From Nostoc sp. XA010 (GTDB taxonomy: Bacteria; Cyanobacteriota; Cyanobacteriia; Cyanobacteriales; Nostocaceae): a DNA stretch of 64,000 bases. Below the pieces are notes generated by a model. That model searched no databases, was not told the origin of the DNA, and was given only the letters and a program-made list of their open reading frames with translations. Numbering within the stretch: the first letter of the stretch is position 1; every line of letters begins with the position of its first letter. A program made the translations under genes and the position numbers. Shown piece by piece: positions 55,619 through 64,000 of this stretch. The stretch spans positions 1 to 64,000 of the forward strand of contig NZ_JAIVFX010000008.1 in NCBI RefSeq assembly GCF_020829625.1, given 5' to 3'.

Positions 55619-55636
55619 AACCCGCCATAGCGGGTT
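55619..55636 (-). terminator. Intrinsic terminator of the pirA-like gene
   Basis: On the minus strand AACCCGC-TATG-GCGGGTT is followed directly by TTTTTTTTG, a textbook stem plus T-run, 33 bases past the small gene's stop codon. Confidence 0.85.
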
Positions 55637-55668
55637 ACACAACAAACTAAGAACATTGAAAACTTGAT

Positions 55669-55824
55669 TTAGCTGGAATACCTCATTTCAGCTTCCAGTT
55701 GACGAATCAGCTGTTCGTCGCCCTTTGCTCTGGCTACTTGCAAGCGATGCTCTAGGCTTTTTTGAATATTCTCTCTATGGGCTTCTTGTGCTTTCCTGCC
55801 ACTTTGTAGTCTATTTTGATTCAT
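55669..55824 (-). CDS. Small PirA-like protein (PII-interacting regulator candidate)
   Basis: A 51-residue protein, MNQNRLQSGRKAQEAHRENI then KSLEHRLQVARAKGD and IRQLEAEMRYSS. It is highly charged and helical. Length and composition fit PirA, the small PII-binding regulator of arginine synthesis known from Synechocystis (ssr0692), but I base this on pattern memory, so the name is provisional. GAAGG lies 8-11 bases before the ATG, and a T-run terminator follows the stop. Its upstream region has a palindromic GTA-N8-TAC (55886-55899), the NtcA-type site expected for a nitrogen-regulated gene. Confidence 0.6.
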   Translation of the reverse strand: MNQNRLQSGRKAQEAHRENIQKSLEHRLQVARAKGDEQLIRQLEAEMRYSS

Positions 55825-55880
55825 AGTGATTACCTTCTTTAATTTTTTGCTTTATGTCTTGCATTCTTAACATAACACAT

Positions 55881-55904
55881 ATTCTGTAGCTGTTGCTACA
55901 GAAT
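55881..55904. promoter_or_regulatory. NtcA-type GTA-N8-TAC within a perfect inverted repeat
   Basis: ATTCTGTAGC-TGTT-GCTACAGAAT is a 10+4+10 palindrome, with GTA-N8-TAC at 55886-55899. It lies 62 bases upstream of the pirA-like start and 32 before the divergent SAM-hydrolase gene. A -10-like TATGTT begins only 11 bases after the site on the minus strand, closer than the 22-23 of activated NtcA promoters, so repression of the NtcA type is more likely, if it functions at all. Confidence 0.55.
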
Positions 55905-55935
55905 ATTCTAAATTAATATATATTTTAGCAAAAAT

Positions 55936-56739
55936 ATGCCTAAGAAGCAGACAAGTCAACAACCACTCCTAACTTTACTAAGCGATTTTGGCGATCGCGA
56001 TGTTTATGTAGGCATAATGAAGGGTGTCATAGCCCAAATCAACCCCAGACTTACGGTAGTAGATTTAACGCACCAAATTCCGCCGCAAGATATAGCCGCA
56101 GCCAGGTTTTCCCTGATGAATGCTTATCCCTATTTCCCTGTTGGTACAGTGCATGTGGCAGTAGTAGATCCAGGTGTAGGAAGCAAGCGACGAGCGATCG
56201 CAGTAGAATTTGCTCAAGGGTTTCTCGTCGGCCCAGATAATGGTATCTTTAGCGGGGTACTGAGTCAAAGTCCGGCGATCGCAGCCGTTGAACTTACAAA
56301 TCTTAACTATTGGCGAACTCCTCAACCAAGCAAGACTTTTCACGGTAGAGATATCTTTGCACCAGTGGGAGCTAATCTTGCTAGTGGTGTCTCTCTTAAA
56401 GAGCTAGGACAAGAAATTGATCCAGCAAGTTTGGTAAAACTGGATATAGGCGAGTGCCAGCAAACAACCACTGGTGTAGTGGGTTGTATTCAATATATTG
56501 ACCACTTTGGCAACTTAGTGAGCAACATTTCAGGAAGTTTCGTACAAGGCAAAACTTGGTCTGTGCAAGCTGCGGGGTTGAGTATACCAGGCTGTGAAAC
56601 TTATAGTGATGTCAAAGTGGGAGAGATAATAGCTTTAGTAGGTAGTCACGGCTGGGTAGAAATTGCCATTAATAGCGGCAATGCTCACTCAAAGTTGCAG
56701 TTAGATTCGCAAGATACGCTTCAAGTTGTGCTAACTTAA
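55936..56739 (+). CDS. SAM hydroxide adenosyltransferase (DUF62 family)
   Basis: The 267-residue protein has the DUF62 signature LLTLLSDFGDRDVYVGIMKG, VDLTHQIPPQDIAAARFSL, VHVAVVDPGVGSKRRAIAV, LVGPDNGIFSGVL and FHGRDIFAPVGANLASG. The DxxxxG region and HGRDIFAP are those of S-adenosylmethionine hydrolases that form adenosine and methionine; related enzymes are the SAM-dependent chlorinase and fluorinase. Two domains (~1-165 and 170-267) are complete. It is divergent from the pirA-like gene. Confidence 0.93.
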   Translation: MPKKQTSQQPLLTLLSDFGDRDVYVGIMKGVIAQINPRLTVVDLTHQIPPQDIAAARFSLMNAYPYFPVGTVHVAVVDPGVGSKRRAIAVEFAQGFLVGPDNGIFSGVLSQSPAIAAVELTNLNYWRTPQPSKTFHGRDIFAPVGANLASGVSLKELGQEIDPASLVKLDIGECQQTTTGVVGCIQYIDHFGNLVSNISGSFVQGKTWSVQAAGLSIPGCETYSDVKVGEIIALVGSHGWVEIAINSGNAHSKLQLDSQDTLQVVLT

Positions 56740-56811
56740 ATACCGTCAAAGAAAATCGGCTATTCCTCCCACCTCCAAAGTTATTAGTACCAATGACTAA
56801 TGACTCGAACC

Positions 56812-58413
56812 TTAACTATGTTCGTCCCAAGCTACGGGAAAGGAATAATCTGAAATCGCCGATAAATTACGATTTTCGCTGCGGGTTTCTTCATCCAGAA
56901 CTTTGACGACTTTGTTATAAATATCTTGTGCTTGTTGTGGAGAATCTCCGATACTGGTTAATCCCAACTTGCCAAACTGCGAAAGGCAACCCATCAGATG
57001 AAACACTGTACCCGTTTCTGTACCACTGTCAAAGTGCAGTCTGTGATGAGCAATAATATCCATCAAATCATTAGGTAATAATCCTTGATAGCGCTCTTTT
57101 TGCAGATTATCAGTGGCAATGTAATATTTTGGACGACCTTGCTGACTATAAAATAATCCCGTGGAAAGGTCATAGCGACCATTCGTTAATAATTTCAAGG
57201 TCATGAATGGATGAGTTGTACCGCCTTTACGCAGGTTAATTTCGATTGCCTGAATATCCCACTCACCATTACCTTTGTCAACGGCGATAAAATCTACACC
57301 AAATCGCTCTAAAGTGCCTTTTTCTGCTAACTTTCTCCCAACTTGTAACCCCAATTGCTGTAATTGCAATCGGTATCTTTCATCAGCCGGAAAGCTACAA
57401 CCAAGATAAATTTGACCGTCTGGGCCTCCGAGAATTTGGTCGTGGGTTGAAAGGATTTCCACTTCGCCCTGGGGTGTGATCCGTCCTTGGACGCTGGGCG
57501 ATCGCTTAATTTCCCCTTCCACAAATGCTTCGACAATTGCTCCCAACTCAGGGATTCTTCCGGAAAAATTGTCCCATGTCTCTTTTTTTGCTTGAAAGCG
57601 CAGTGTTGAAAAGCGATCGCTAATTGCTGCTACCCTTTCGGCATGAGTCCCTTTATCGGGTGCTAAATTCTCAATCGGTCTAAAATCTAGCAGCGCATTC
57701 CCTTCTCCAGAAATGCCTTCGTTGAGTTTTACCACTACCCGTTTTAATGTCGGTTGCCGTTCCCACAAATCACTGGTAGCTTCTGCTAAATCTGTATGGT
57801 TCCAAATTTTTTCGCTGCCATCTGGATGCGGTACTCCACTTTCGGCGAAGATTTGCCGACTGCCACTTTTTGTCCCCCAAATCTGTAAATCTGGTGCGGC
57901 AGCATAGAGTGGTACACCCAATTTTACAGACAATTCGCCTTCCCAGTGCGAAGAGTTGTAGCAAATCATAAATGATTTATCTAGCCTCAAAGCTTGATGA
58001 ATCCGCTTTAGCAGGCGGGGGCGTTCTAAAATCTTTTGACTCAGAGGTTTAAGCGAGGAATCGTAAGTAGAAAGTAGCAGCAAACGGTTGCGAGCATGAG
58101 AAAAGGGAATTCCTGGCAACAGTTGCAGATAATAATCAATGATACTAGGATGCAACGGTACTGATGTTACATAAACTAGCCGAGTCCGGGGATTTTGCAA
58201 CCGAATTAAGGAAAATAGTAATCTTTCTTCATAATGTTCGCAGCCTTCGATCTTTTGGAGTTCACGCTGGTCGAGACTCAGGGAGGGAATAATTAAAATA
58301 TCCGCTTCATTATTATCAAATGACTCGCTTGTTTTCCAGCGATCGCTCAGGCTTAATTGTAAGTGGTGAAACTTTTCAACCTGCTCTGACTCAGAAATAT
58401 TTAGTATTGCCAT
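56812..58413 (-). CDS. ATP-grasp protein, peptide ligase PGM1-related
   Basis: The 533-residue protein has an N-terminal domain (ADILIIPSLSLDQRELQKIE; LVYVTSVPLHPSIIDYYLQL) and an ATP-grasp core: WGTKSGSRQIFAESGVPHP, RVVVKLNEGISGEGNALLDF, VEAFVEGEIKRSPSVQGRI and IQAIEINLRKGGTTHPFM (metal-binding E and N). Such proteins are listed as PGM1-related peptide ligases after the pheganomycin enzyme; substrates in cyanobacteria are unknown. It stands alone. Confidence 0.85.
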   Translation of the reverse strand: MAILNISESEQVEKFHHLQLSLSDRWKTSESFDNNEADILIIPSLSLDQRELQKIEGCEHYEERLLFSLIRLQNPRTRLVYVTSVPLHPSIIDYYLQLLPGIPFSHARNRLLLLSTYDSSLKPLSQKILERPRLLKRIHQALRLDKSFMICYNSSHWEGELSVKLGVPLYAAAPDLQIWGTKSGSRQIFAESGVPHPDGSEKIWNHTDLAEATSDLWERQPTLKRVVVKLNEGISGEGNALLDFRPIENLAPDKGTHAERVAAISDRFSTLRFQAKKETWDNFSGRIPELGAIVEAFVEGEIKRSPSVQGRITPQGEVEILSTHDQILGGPDGQIYLGCSFPADERYRLQLQQLGLQVGRKLAEKGTLERFGVDFIAVDKGNGEWDIQAIEINLRKGGTTHPFMTLKLLTNGRYDLSTGLFYSQQGRPKYYIATDNLQKERYQGLLPNDLMDIIAHHRLHFDSGTETGTVFHLMGCLSQFGKLGLTSIGDSPQQAQDIYNKVVKVLDEETRSENRNLSAISDYSFPVAWDEHS

Positions 58414-59104
58414 AACCCCTACCCTCTAATAATCTCAATGTAGCGCACCATGCAGGCTTTTGGGCTATTATGCAAACTAGTCATCAGATACTTGTGCAAG
58501 CAATTTAGTCTGTAAGAAGACAATTATGCAGATATCAGTCTAAATAAATATTAACATTAACAAAAATCAATGGTATTGAAGTAAGTATTTTTGCAACCAC
58601 GAAGTGAGAAAGTATAAATCTTGATTTTCATTTAGCGAAAATGCCTCAATATTGAGGCAAAGCAAACGATTATAGACTAATTTAGTAACTCTGATTTATT
58701 TAATTTATTTTACGTCTTAAGGTTGAGCAGATTTCAGCTTGTTTTACCTCTATGGAGCGATAAAGTACAGCAACATAATAGCTAATTTAAAAGCAGATGA
58801 GAACGATAAATCCTTTATTGCATGAGAGTTGTCTACTTATTTTTCGTGGTCAGGTAAAGAGCGTGTGTCAGGTGTGAGGAGAAATAATGTCAGCCGCGTA
58901 CAATTGCCAGTCATAAGTACGTTTGGTGAGCATCGAAGCTATAAACGCCTAAAGTTGCAAATGGCTAGTGGGAGCCAAAGCAAAAAATAAACCTTGGGTT
59001 GAAGTTTCGATCCAAGGTTTACTTTTGAAATGGGCACTAGATGACTGGAAACGGCTTTTTGCAACATCTAATTACATTCAATTTAAATTAGCGAGACAAA
59101 ACCT
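58414..59104. other. 691-base spacer with two clear inverted repeats
   Basis: No gene is convincing here. TGCCTCAATATTGAGGCA (58642-58659) is a perfect 18-bp palindrome, and TAAACCTTGG (58988-58997) pairs with CCAAGGTTTA (59012-59021). The first resembles an operator, the second a transcript hairpin about 85 bases before the SDR start. A 72-residue frame at 58968-59186 runs through the second hairpin and into the SDR gene and was not accepted. Confidence 0.55.
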
Positions 59105-59977
59105 ATGGCTAAATCAAAAGAGAAAAAAGAGCAAACATTACAACCGCCACAGCAGCAAGAAGCACCAGGTGTTGAATCAGAAATGACGCCAAAACCCAAA
59201 TCAGATGATGCCCAATATCGGGGTAGTGGCAAGTTACAAGATAAAGTAGCATTGATTACGGGTGCAGATAGTGGTATAGGTCGTGCTGTAGCGATCGCAT
59301 TTGCTAAAGAAGGTGCAGATGTGGCGATTCTTTACCTCAATGAACACGACGATGCCAAAGAAACAAAACAATTGGTAGAAAAACAAGGGCGTCGTGCAGT
59401 AACCATTGCAGGTGATATTGGCAATGAAAGTTTTTGTCAGCAAGCTATCCAACAAACAGTTGGTGAGTTTGGCAAACTCGATATTCTCATCAACAACGCC
59501 GCCGAACAACATCCAAAAGAAAGTATCGAAGAAATCACCGAAGAACAACTAGAGCGAACTTTCCGCACTAATATATTCTCGATGTTTTTCATGACTAAAG
59601 CTGCACTCAAGCATTTACAACCAGGCAGTTGTATCGTCAATACCACATCGGTAACAGCTTATAAAGGTAGCCCACAGTTACTAGATTATTCCTCTACAAA
59701 AGGTGCGATCGTTGCTTTTACTCGTTCCTTATCAAAAAATTTGGTATCAAAAGGAATTCGCGTTAATGCTGTCGCGCCAGGGCCAATTTGGACACCTTTA
59801 ATTCCCTCAACTTTTCCCGAAGAGAAAGTTGAAAGTTTTGGTAAACAAGTACCAATGCAACGAGCCGGACAACCAGAAGAAGTTGCTCCTAGCTACGTAT
59901 ATTTAGCCTCTGATGATGGTTCTTATGTCTCTGGACAAGTGTTACATGTCAATGGTGGAGATGTTGTCAATGGTTAA
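59105..59977 (+). CDS. SDR family oxidoreductase (YghA/glucose-dehydrogenase-like)
   Basis: The 290-residue short-chain dehydrogenase has a hydrophilic N-terminal extension of ~45 residues (KEKKEQTLQPPQQQEAPG), typical of stress-associated SDRs in bacteria. The NAD(P) site is ALITGADSGIGRAVAIAFAK, followed by DIGNESF, NNAAEQHPK and the catalytic Ser-Tyr-Lys in TTSVTAYKGSPQLLDYSSTK. C-terminal YLASDDGSYVSGQVLHVNGG completes it. Substrate unknown. Confidence 0.93.
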   Translation: MAKSKEKKEQTLQPPQQQEAPGVESEMTPKPKSDDAQYRGSGKLQDKVALITGADSGIGRAVAIAFAKEGADVAILYLNEHDDAKETKQLVEKQGRRAVTIAGDIGNESFCQQAIQQTVGEFGKLDILINNAAEQHPKESIEEITEEQLERTFRTNIFSMFFMTKAALKHLQPGSCIVNTTSVTAYKGSPQLLDYSSTKGAIVAFTRSLSKNLVSKGIRVNAVAPGPIWTPLIPSTFPEEKVESFGKQVPMQRAGQPEEVAPSYVYLASDDGSYVSGQVLHVNGGDVVNG

Positions 59978-59986
59978 GTGAAATAG

Positions 59987-60021
59987 TTAGTCATTAGTCA
60001 TTAGTCATTGGTCATTAGTTA
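59987..60021. repeat. STRR heptamer array after the SDR gene
   Basis: TTAGTCA x3, TTGGTCA and TTAGTTA in tandem, the same repeat as at 25797-25831. Loose copies of TGACTAATGA continue to about 60060 and again at 60438-60485. Confidence 0.85.
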
Positions 60022-60177
60022 TTCGCTTTAGATAAATGACAGATGACAAATGACTAATGATAAAAAAATAATCACTCCTAACTCCATCCTTATTTTCCTC
60101 CATTGGAGGGATGAATTAATGTTTAAGTATTGATAATCTATCTAGCAACAAACATTTAAGAAATAATAACTACGTCT

Positions 60178-60435
60178 ATGGCATCTCCTACACCATTGCA
60201 TGGCACGGAACTCGTAGATTGCGCTAGAGCAAATGCCAAGCAAGGAATTGAAACTGCTGCTTATCAATGTGGCTATGGTCAAGACCTTAACAAATTTGCA
60301 CAAGAACTAAGACAAGCTTGTGAAGAAATGAATTTACAAGTAAAAGAACTTAGCGGATTGATTACTGACCAGGACATGATACTGCAATTGGGTACTGGCG
60401 AAATTGTTGCTCCAGATAGCGAATCAGAATTGTAA
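60178..60435 (+). CDS. Small unrecognised protein
   Basis: An 85-residue protein, MASPTPLHGTELVDCARANA then GIETAAYQCGYGQDLNKFAQ, with two Cys residues in the first 30 and a third in QELRQACEEMNLQVKEL, then an acidic tail. It is probably cytoplasmic and helical. I recognise no family. It lies between an SDR and mgtE (convergent). Confidence 0.65.
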   Translation: MASPTPLHGTELVDCARANAKQGIETAAYQCGYGQDLNKFAQELRQACEEMNLQVKELSGLITDQDMILQLGTGEIVAPDSESEL

Positions 60436-60490
60436 AAGTTAGTCATTGGTATTTTATTCTTCACTAATGACCAATGACTAATGACTCTCT

Positions 60491-61891
60491 TCATAATTTT
60501 AAAATTGCTCGCGCCAAATTGAAGTAAATCAAAACGCCCACCACATCAACTGCTGTGGTGATAAATGGTGCTGACATTAATGCCGGATCTAAACGGAGGT
60601 AGCGAAATAGAAACGGCAATGCTGAACCGGAGATAGAAGCTAAAATAGAAATAGCTACCAGGCTAGTGCCGACAGCGATCGCTACTTCTAATTGTCCTTG
60701 CAGAAAATAAGCCCAGACAGTAGCGATCGTACCTAACATTCCTCCTAATAATGCTCCTGCGATCGCCTCCCGACCAATTACTTGCAATGCACCAAGCGAT
60801 CGGATCTCATCGGTATTCATCCCGCGAATCACCACTGTGGAAGACTGGGCACCCACGTTACCACCAGTACCAGTCAGCAAAGGGATAAATGCTGTTAGTG
60901 TTACTACTTTTGCTAAAAGGTCTTCTTGCGACTTAATAATCGTTCCTGTAATGGTATTGGTTACAAGTAAAACCAACAACCATACAACCCGCTTCCGAGC
61001 AATTTCCAGTAAATTCATCTGAAAATAGTTGTCGCCCCCCGACTGCACACCACCACCCAAAGCGTAGATATCTTCGGTGGTTTCGCGTTGCAAAATATCA
61101 ATTACATCATCGACGGTGACAATACCTACTAGACGGTGTTCTCGATCTACCACTGGCACAGCTAGAAAGTCATATCTTTGGATTAATCTGGCAACTTCTT
61201 CTTGGTCTGTATCAGTGTGGACAAACACCACATCACGGGTCATAATTTCGCCAATAATTTGCTCAGGCTGAGAAGTCACCAACTCCCGCAACGATACAAT
61301 CCCCGTTAAGCGCCTTGCCCCATCCATGACATAAAGATAATAAATCATCTCACTGGCATTAGCTAAGTTGCGAATTCGCTCTAGAGCTTGAGCTACTGTA
61401 AAGTTTTCTTTCAGTGAAATTAACTCTAGTGTCATGATTCGCCCAGCAGTATCAGCTTCATAACCCAATAGTTGGGCTGTAGCTTGGCGTTCTGCTGGAC
61501 TCAGTTGTTCTAGAAGACGATTAACGACTTTTGCCGGTAATTCATCAAATAACCTAGCTCGGTCATCCGGCGACATTTGATCGACAATATCGCGGACTTC
61601 CTGACTTTTAAGTTCCTCAATTAAGCGTTCTTGAACACTGTAGTCGAGATATTCATAAACCTCGATAGCCTCATCCTTAGAAAGCAAGCGAAAAGCCAAA
61701 GCGTGCATCGCTTCTGGCAAACCCTCAATCGCCTCGGCAATATCCGCAGGCTGCACAGGCACGAGAATAGCTTTTGCTCCCTGCAAGTCTCCTGTTTCCA
61801 GGAGCATTTGCAGCTGAGTCCGCACTAAATCTCGCAATTCCCTGCGTGAGATATTCTGGATGGTAGAGTTAAAATTGTTGGTCTCAGTCAA
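60491..61891 (-). CDS. mgtE: Magnesium transporter MgtE
   Basis: The 466-residue protein has the N-terminal superhelical domain (~30-135, LEQLSPAERQATAQLLGYEA), a CBS pair (~140-260: IMTRDVVFVHTDTDQEEVAR; FLAVPVVDREHRLVGIVTVD) and five C-terminal membrane helices from ~285. The pore motif FIPLLTGTGGNVGAQSSTVV is present. MgtE is a Mg2+ channel gated by magnesium binding to the CBS part. No M-box riboswitch was recognised upstream. Confidence 0.97.
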   Translation of the reverse strand: MTETNNFNSTIQNISRRELRDLVRTQLQMLLETGDLQGAKAILVPVQPADIAEAIEGLPEAMHALAFRLLSKDEAIEVYEYLDYSVQERLIEELKSQEVRDIVDQMSPDDRARLFDELPAKVVNRLLEQLSPAERQATAQLLGYEADTAGRIMTLELISLKENFTVAQALERIRNLANASEMIYYLYVMDGARRLTGIVSLRELVTSQPEQIIGEIMTRDVVFVHTDTDQEEVARLIQRYDFLAVPVVDREHRLVGIVTVDDVIDILQRETTEDIYALGGGVQSGGDNYFQMNLLEIARKRVVWLLVLLVTNTITGTIIKSQEDLLAKVVTLTAFIPLLTGTGGNVGAQSSTVVIRGMNTDEIRSLGALQVIGREAIAGALLGGMLGTIATVWAYFLQGQLEVAIAVGTSLVAISILASISGSALPFLFRYLRLDPALMSAPFITTAVDVVGVLIYFNLARAILKL

Positions 61892-63287
61892 AGTCCACTT
61901 TCCTCAGCCAGTTTGAACAAGGTTGCTGCCCTTAGTCTAGGGGAAAGTGGGAATGTGCAGGATTAAACTTGTAATTTTCTGACTTTAAATAAATTGAAAA
62001 CTTTTGTAAATAAGTAAATAATCAGGGTTTCAGACGCTGATAATTCCTTACGTTCAACGCACCCGGTAGGGAATCGTGCTACGCAAAGAAAGCGTCTGTC
62101 TGCGACACGCTGCGCGAATATAGAGAAGTTGTCGCGTAACTATTCCCTGGATAGTCCACGGACAACAGGTTTACTCGAAAAGTACGATAATCTCTTAATT
62201 CCAGCAGATTGTGTTCTCTAACTTAAATACATGACTGCTGAGGCTTTTGCAAAACTTTTTGCTTCACTCGCTATTAATACTATTCTCTGCTAGTCCTTTA
62301 GTACTAAGTTAAAACACATCTAATTTGCATATCAAAACTTTATCAATATCTTGTGGGTGGGCATCTTGCTTGCCCTAATTATGCAACTTGAATGCTGATT
62401 AGCTTATTCTCTGCTGGATCTCGTCATAAAAATATGAATTAACACTCAAGATGAAGTATAGATAAATAATACTTTTTCAAATCTTTAAATATTAAAAGCC
62501 TTCTTTATGCAAATTTTATGTAATTAATAACTATGTAAATACAAAGCAAAAACTTCATCCGGGAGATTAGTAATTTTTATTTAAATATGATCAAAACTTT
62601 TATATTCCTTTAAAAAGTATAAATCAATATGAATCTTTAAAGAAGGTTCCATAAAGAAGATAGACATAACCCCTAAACTATTGTCAAATGGTAAATTAAT
62701 TGCTCCCATAAAAATACTTAAGTAATAATATGTAAGGATATTACGTTAGCTAATTAGATGTGTATCTGCCCAATTGGGGTTGCTTCACTTTAACTTCATG
62801 CACCTGCACGTCAGTGAGATTAGAAGCTCTAAAGAGAGGTGATTTATAATTTTTGATTAAATTCAGCAAACTTATATTTACATCAATCAAAACTCAGAAA
62901 TCTGTCAAATTAAACAAAGATTTATAAGGGCTAATACACCCTTGAATTAATCTCTGGTATTTTTTGTCATACACATTTTTATATATATCTGCTTTTAAAG
63001 AATATAAAGCAATATATATAACTTCATACTGCTTTATTTTAAGGTTAATACAAATAAACAGTATAGATAAGCAAATTAAAACAATAGTAGACCCATAAAA
63101 ATGTATCAGTGATTGAATGGAATAGTATCGACATTAAAAAACATAGTAATCAGTTACTTATTGCTTTTGTGTTAATAAATTAACGCCTAAAAAAGCTACA
63201 TATTTTTTGAAAATATTCAATATAAAACTGATTATTGAACATTGATTATGGAATTACTTTTAGTACTATTGTGAGGCATATATCTCA
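61892..63287. other. 1.4-kb gene-free stretch
   Basis: This long spacer is AT-rich after 62200. It holds one dispersed repeat (about 62040-62130), including the exact 26-base inverse copy of the sequence in the fructosamine kinase gene (62091-62116). I see no gene, tRNA or conserved structure in the remaining ~1.1 kb, which probably contains the promoter and leader of the PA14 gene. Confidence 0.6.
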
Positions 63288-64000
63288 ATGACTGATTCAC
63301 AAAATCAACTGTTGTCAACATCTTTAAGCCCAATAAGTCCTCAATCATCTCTACAAAGCATTGATCGGGTGTTATCTCAAGGGAATGGACTCAAAGCAGA
63401 GTACTACGACAACATCGACTTCACCAACTTGAAGCAAACTCGCACAGATTCGACAGTCAACTTTAACTGGGGTGAGGGATCTCCAGATCCATCCATCGGT
63501 GCAGATACCTTCTCAGCGCGTTGGACGGGTCAGGTAGAAGCCAAGTACAGCGAGACTTACAACTTTTACACCACTAGTGATGATGGTGTGCGACTGTGGG
63601 TTAATGGTCAGCAAATCATCAATAAGTTTGTCAATCAATCTGCCACAGAACACAGTGGCGCGATCGCACTGGTTGCAGGTCAGAAGTACGATATTAAACT
63701 TGAGTACTACGAAAATAAATACGATGCAGTTTCTCACCTGTCTTGGTCAAGTTCCTCTCAGACCAAAGAAATCATTCCTCAATCGCAACTGTATAGTAAT
63801 TTCAGCACAGTTGGAGTTGGTAATGGCAACGGACTCAAAGCAGAGTACTACGACAACATCGACTTCACCAACTTGAAGCAAACTCGCACAGATTCGACAG
63901 TCAACTTTAACTGGGGTGCTGGTTCTCCAGATCCATCCATTGGTGCAGATACCTTCTCAGCGCGTTGGACGGGTGAGGTAGAAGCCAAGTACAGCGAGAC
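63288..64000 (+). CDS. PA14-domain repeat protein (continues past the window)
   Basis: From the ATG (GAGG 12 bases upstream) the frame is open to the window end (237 codons). A short Ser/Gln-rich start is followed by a PA14 domain (GNGLKAEYYDNIDFTNLKQT; FSARWTGQVEAKYSETYNFY; TTSDDGVRLWVNGQQIINKF), a carbohydrate- or ligand-binding module of secreted proteins. A second copy starts at 63831, exactly 444 bases later and nearly identical at the DNA level. There is no classical signal peptide; large cyanobacterial proteins of this build are often type I-secreted (inference). Confidence 0.85.
   Translation, partial: MTDSQNQLLSTSLSPISPQSSLQSIDRVLSQGNGLKAEYYDNIDFTNLKQTRTDSTVNFNWGEGSPDPSIGADTFSARWTGQVEAKYSETYNFYTTSDDGVRLWVNGQQIINKFVNQSATEHSGAIALVAGQKYDIKLEYYENKYDAVSHLSWSSSSQTKEIIPQSQLYSNFSTVGVGNGNGLKAEYYDNIDFTNLKQTRTDSTVNFNWGAGSPDPSIGADTFSARWTGEVEAKYSE

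Noticed and set aside
58968..59186. 72-codon plus-strand frame before the SDR gene
   Set aside because: It overlaps the SDR start in another frame, passes through a hairpin and has no ribosome-binding site.
61892..63287. A magnesium (M-box) riboswitch or small RNA upstream of mgtE
   Set aside because: No recognisable aptamer core was found by eye; the stretch is AT-rich with one dispersed repeat.

Overview
The window looks like chromosomal DNA of a filamentous, probably heterocyst-forming cyanobacterium (Nostoc/Anabaena-like). Evidence seen directly: very many GCGATCGC (HIP1) octamers, short tandem heptamer repeats of the TTAGTCA / AATTACG type, many G/C-rich hairpin MITE-like elements, three Uma2 genes, a free-standing PCP_red domain protein, a CrtD-type carotenoid desaturase and an NDH-2. 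No rRNA, tRNA, CRISPR array or intact transposase gene was recognised.

Layout. 1-9.4 kb: transposase tail, PCP_red protein and Uma2, then a SWIM zinc-finger gene and a SNF2 helicase gene separated by a caspase-like protease and an NB-ARC/TPR (STAND) ATPase. The last two share a ~45-residue domain, so they look like an effector plus its sensor. 9.4-20 kb: mostly housekeeping genes: GNAT, polynucleotide phosphorylase, an OvoA-like sulfoxide synthase overlapping a DUF427 gene, ketol-acid reductoisomerase, a DUF4349 lipoprotein, NDH-2 and LL-diaminopimelate aminotransferase. 20-28 kb: Uma2, a DUF559-like nuclease fold protein, a fluoride riboswitch controlling a CLC-F-type transporter, the facing remnants of an MFS transporter and a ChrB-like protein, HtpX, and an M16 peptidase. 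28-34 kb: fructosamine kinase, a TMEM14 protein, and three co-directional genes (DUF815 ATPase, membrane-anchored coiled coil with TerB_C, BrxD-like ATPase) that may form a conflict or stress system. 34-45 kb: an epimerase, aspartoacylase, a DUF2887 pseudogene cut by a 100-bp element, an NHL-type propeller protein, two GT4 glycosyltransferases, a second pseudogene and a CPA1 antiporter. 45-52 kb: a small exported protein, a saccharopine-dehydrogenase-like protein, CrtD, a metzincin-like protease with six near-identical FG-GAP repeats, a 21-bp repeat array and a frameshifted hicA. 52-64 kb: AspRS, GNAT, a DNA methyltransferase remnant, Uma2, a small unlabelled gene resembling pirA with an NtcA-like site, a SAM hydroxide adenosyltransferase, an ATP-grasp ligase, an SDR, MgtE and the start of a PA14 repeat protein.

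How parts fit together: the clearest functional units are the caspase/STAND pair, the fluoride riboswitch with its transporter, the DUF815/TerB_C/BrxD-like cluster, and the pirA-like gene with its nitrogen-control motif. Between these the DNA is heavily shaped by small non-autonomous repeats, several of which lie inside genes, form gene ends, or have broken genes.
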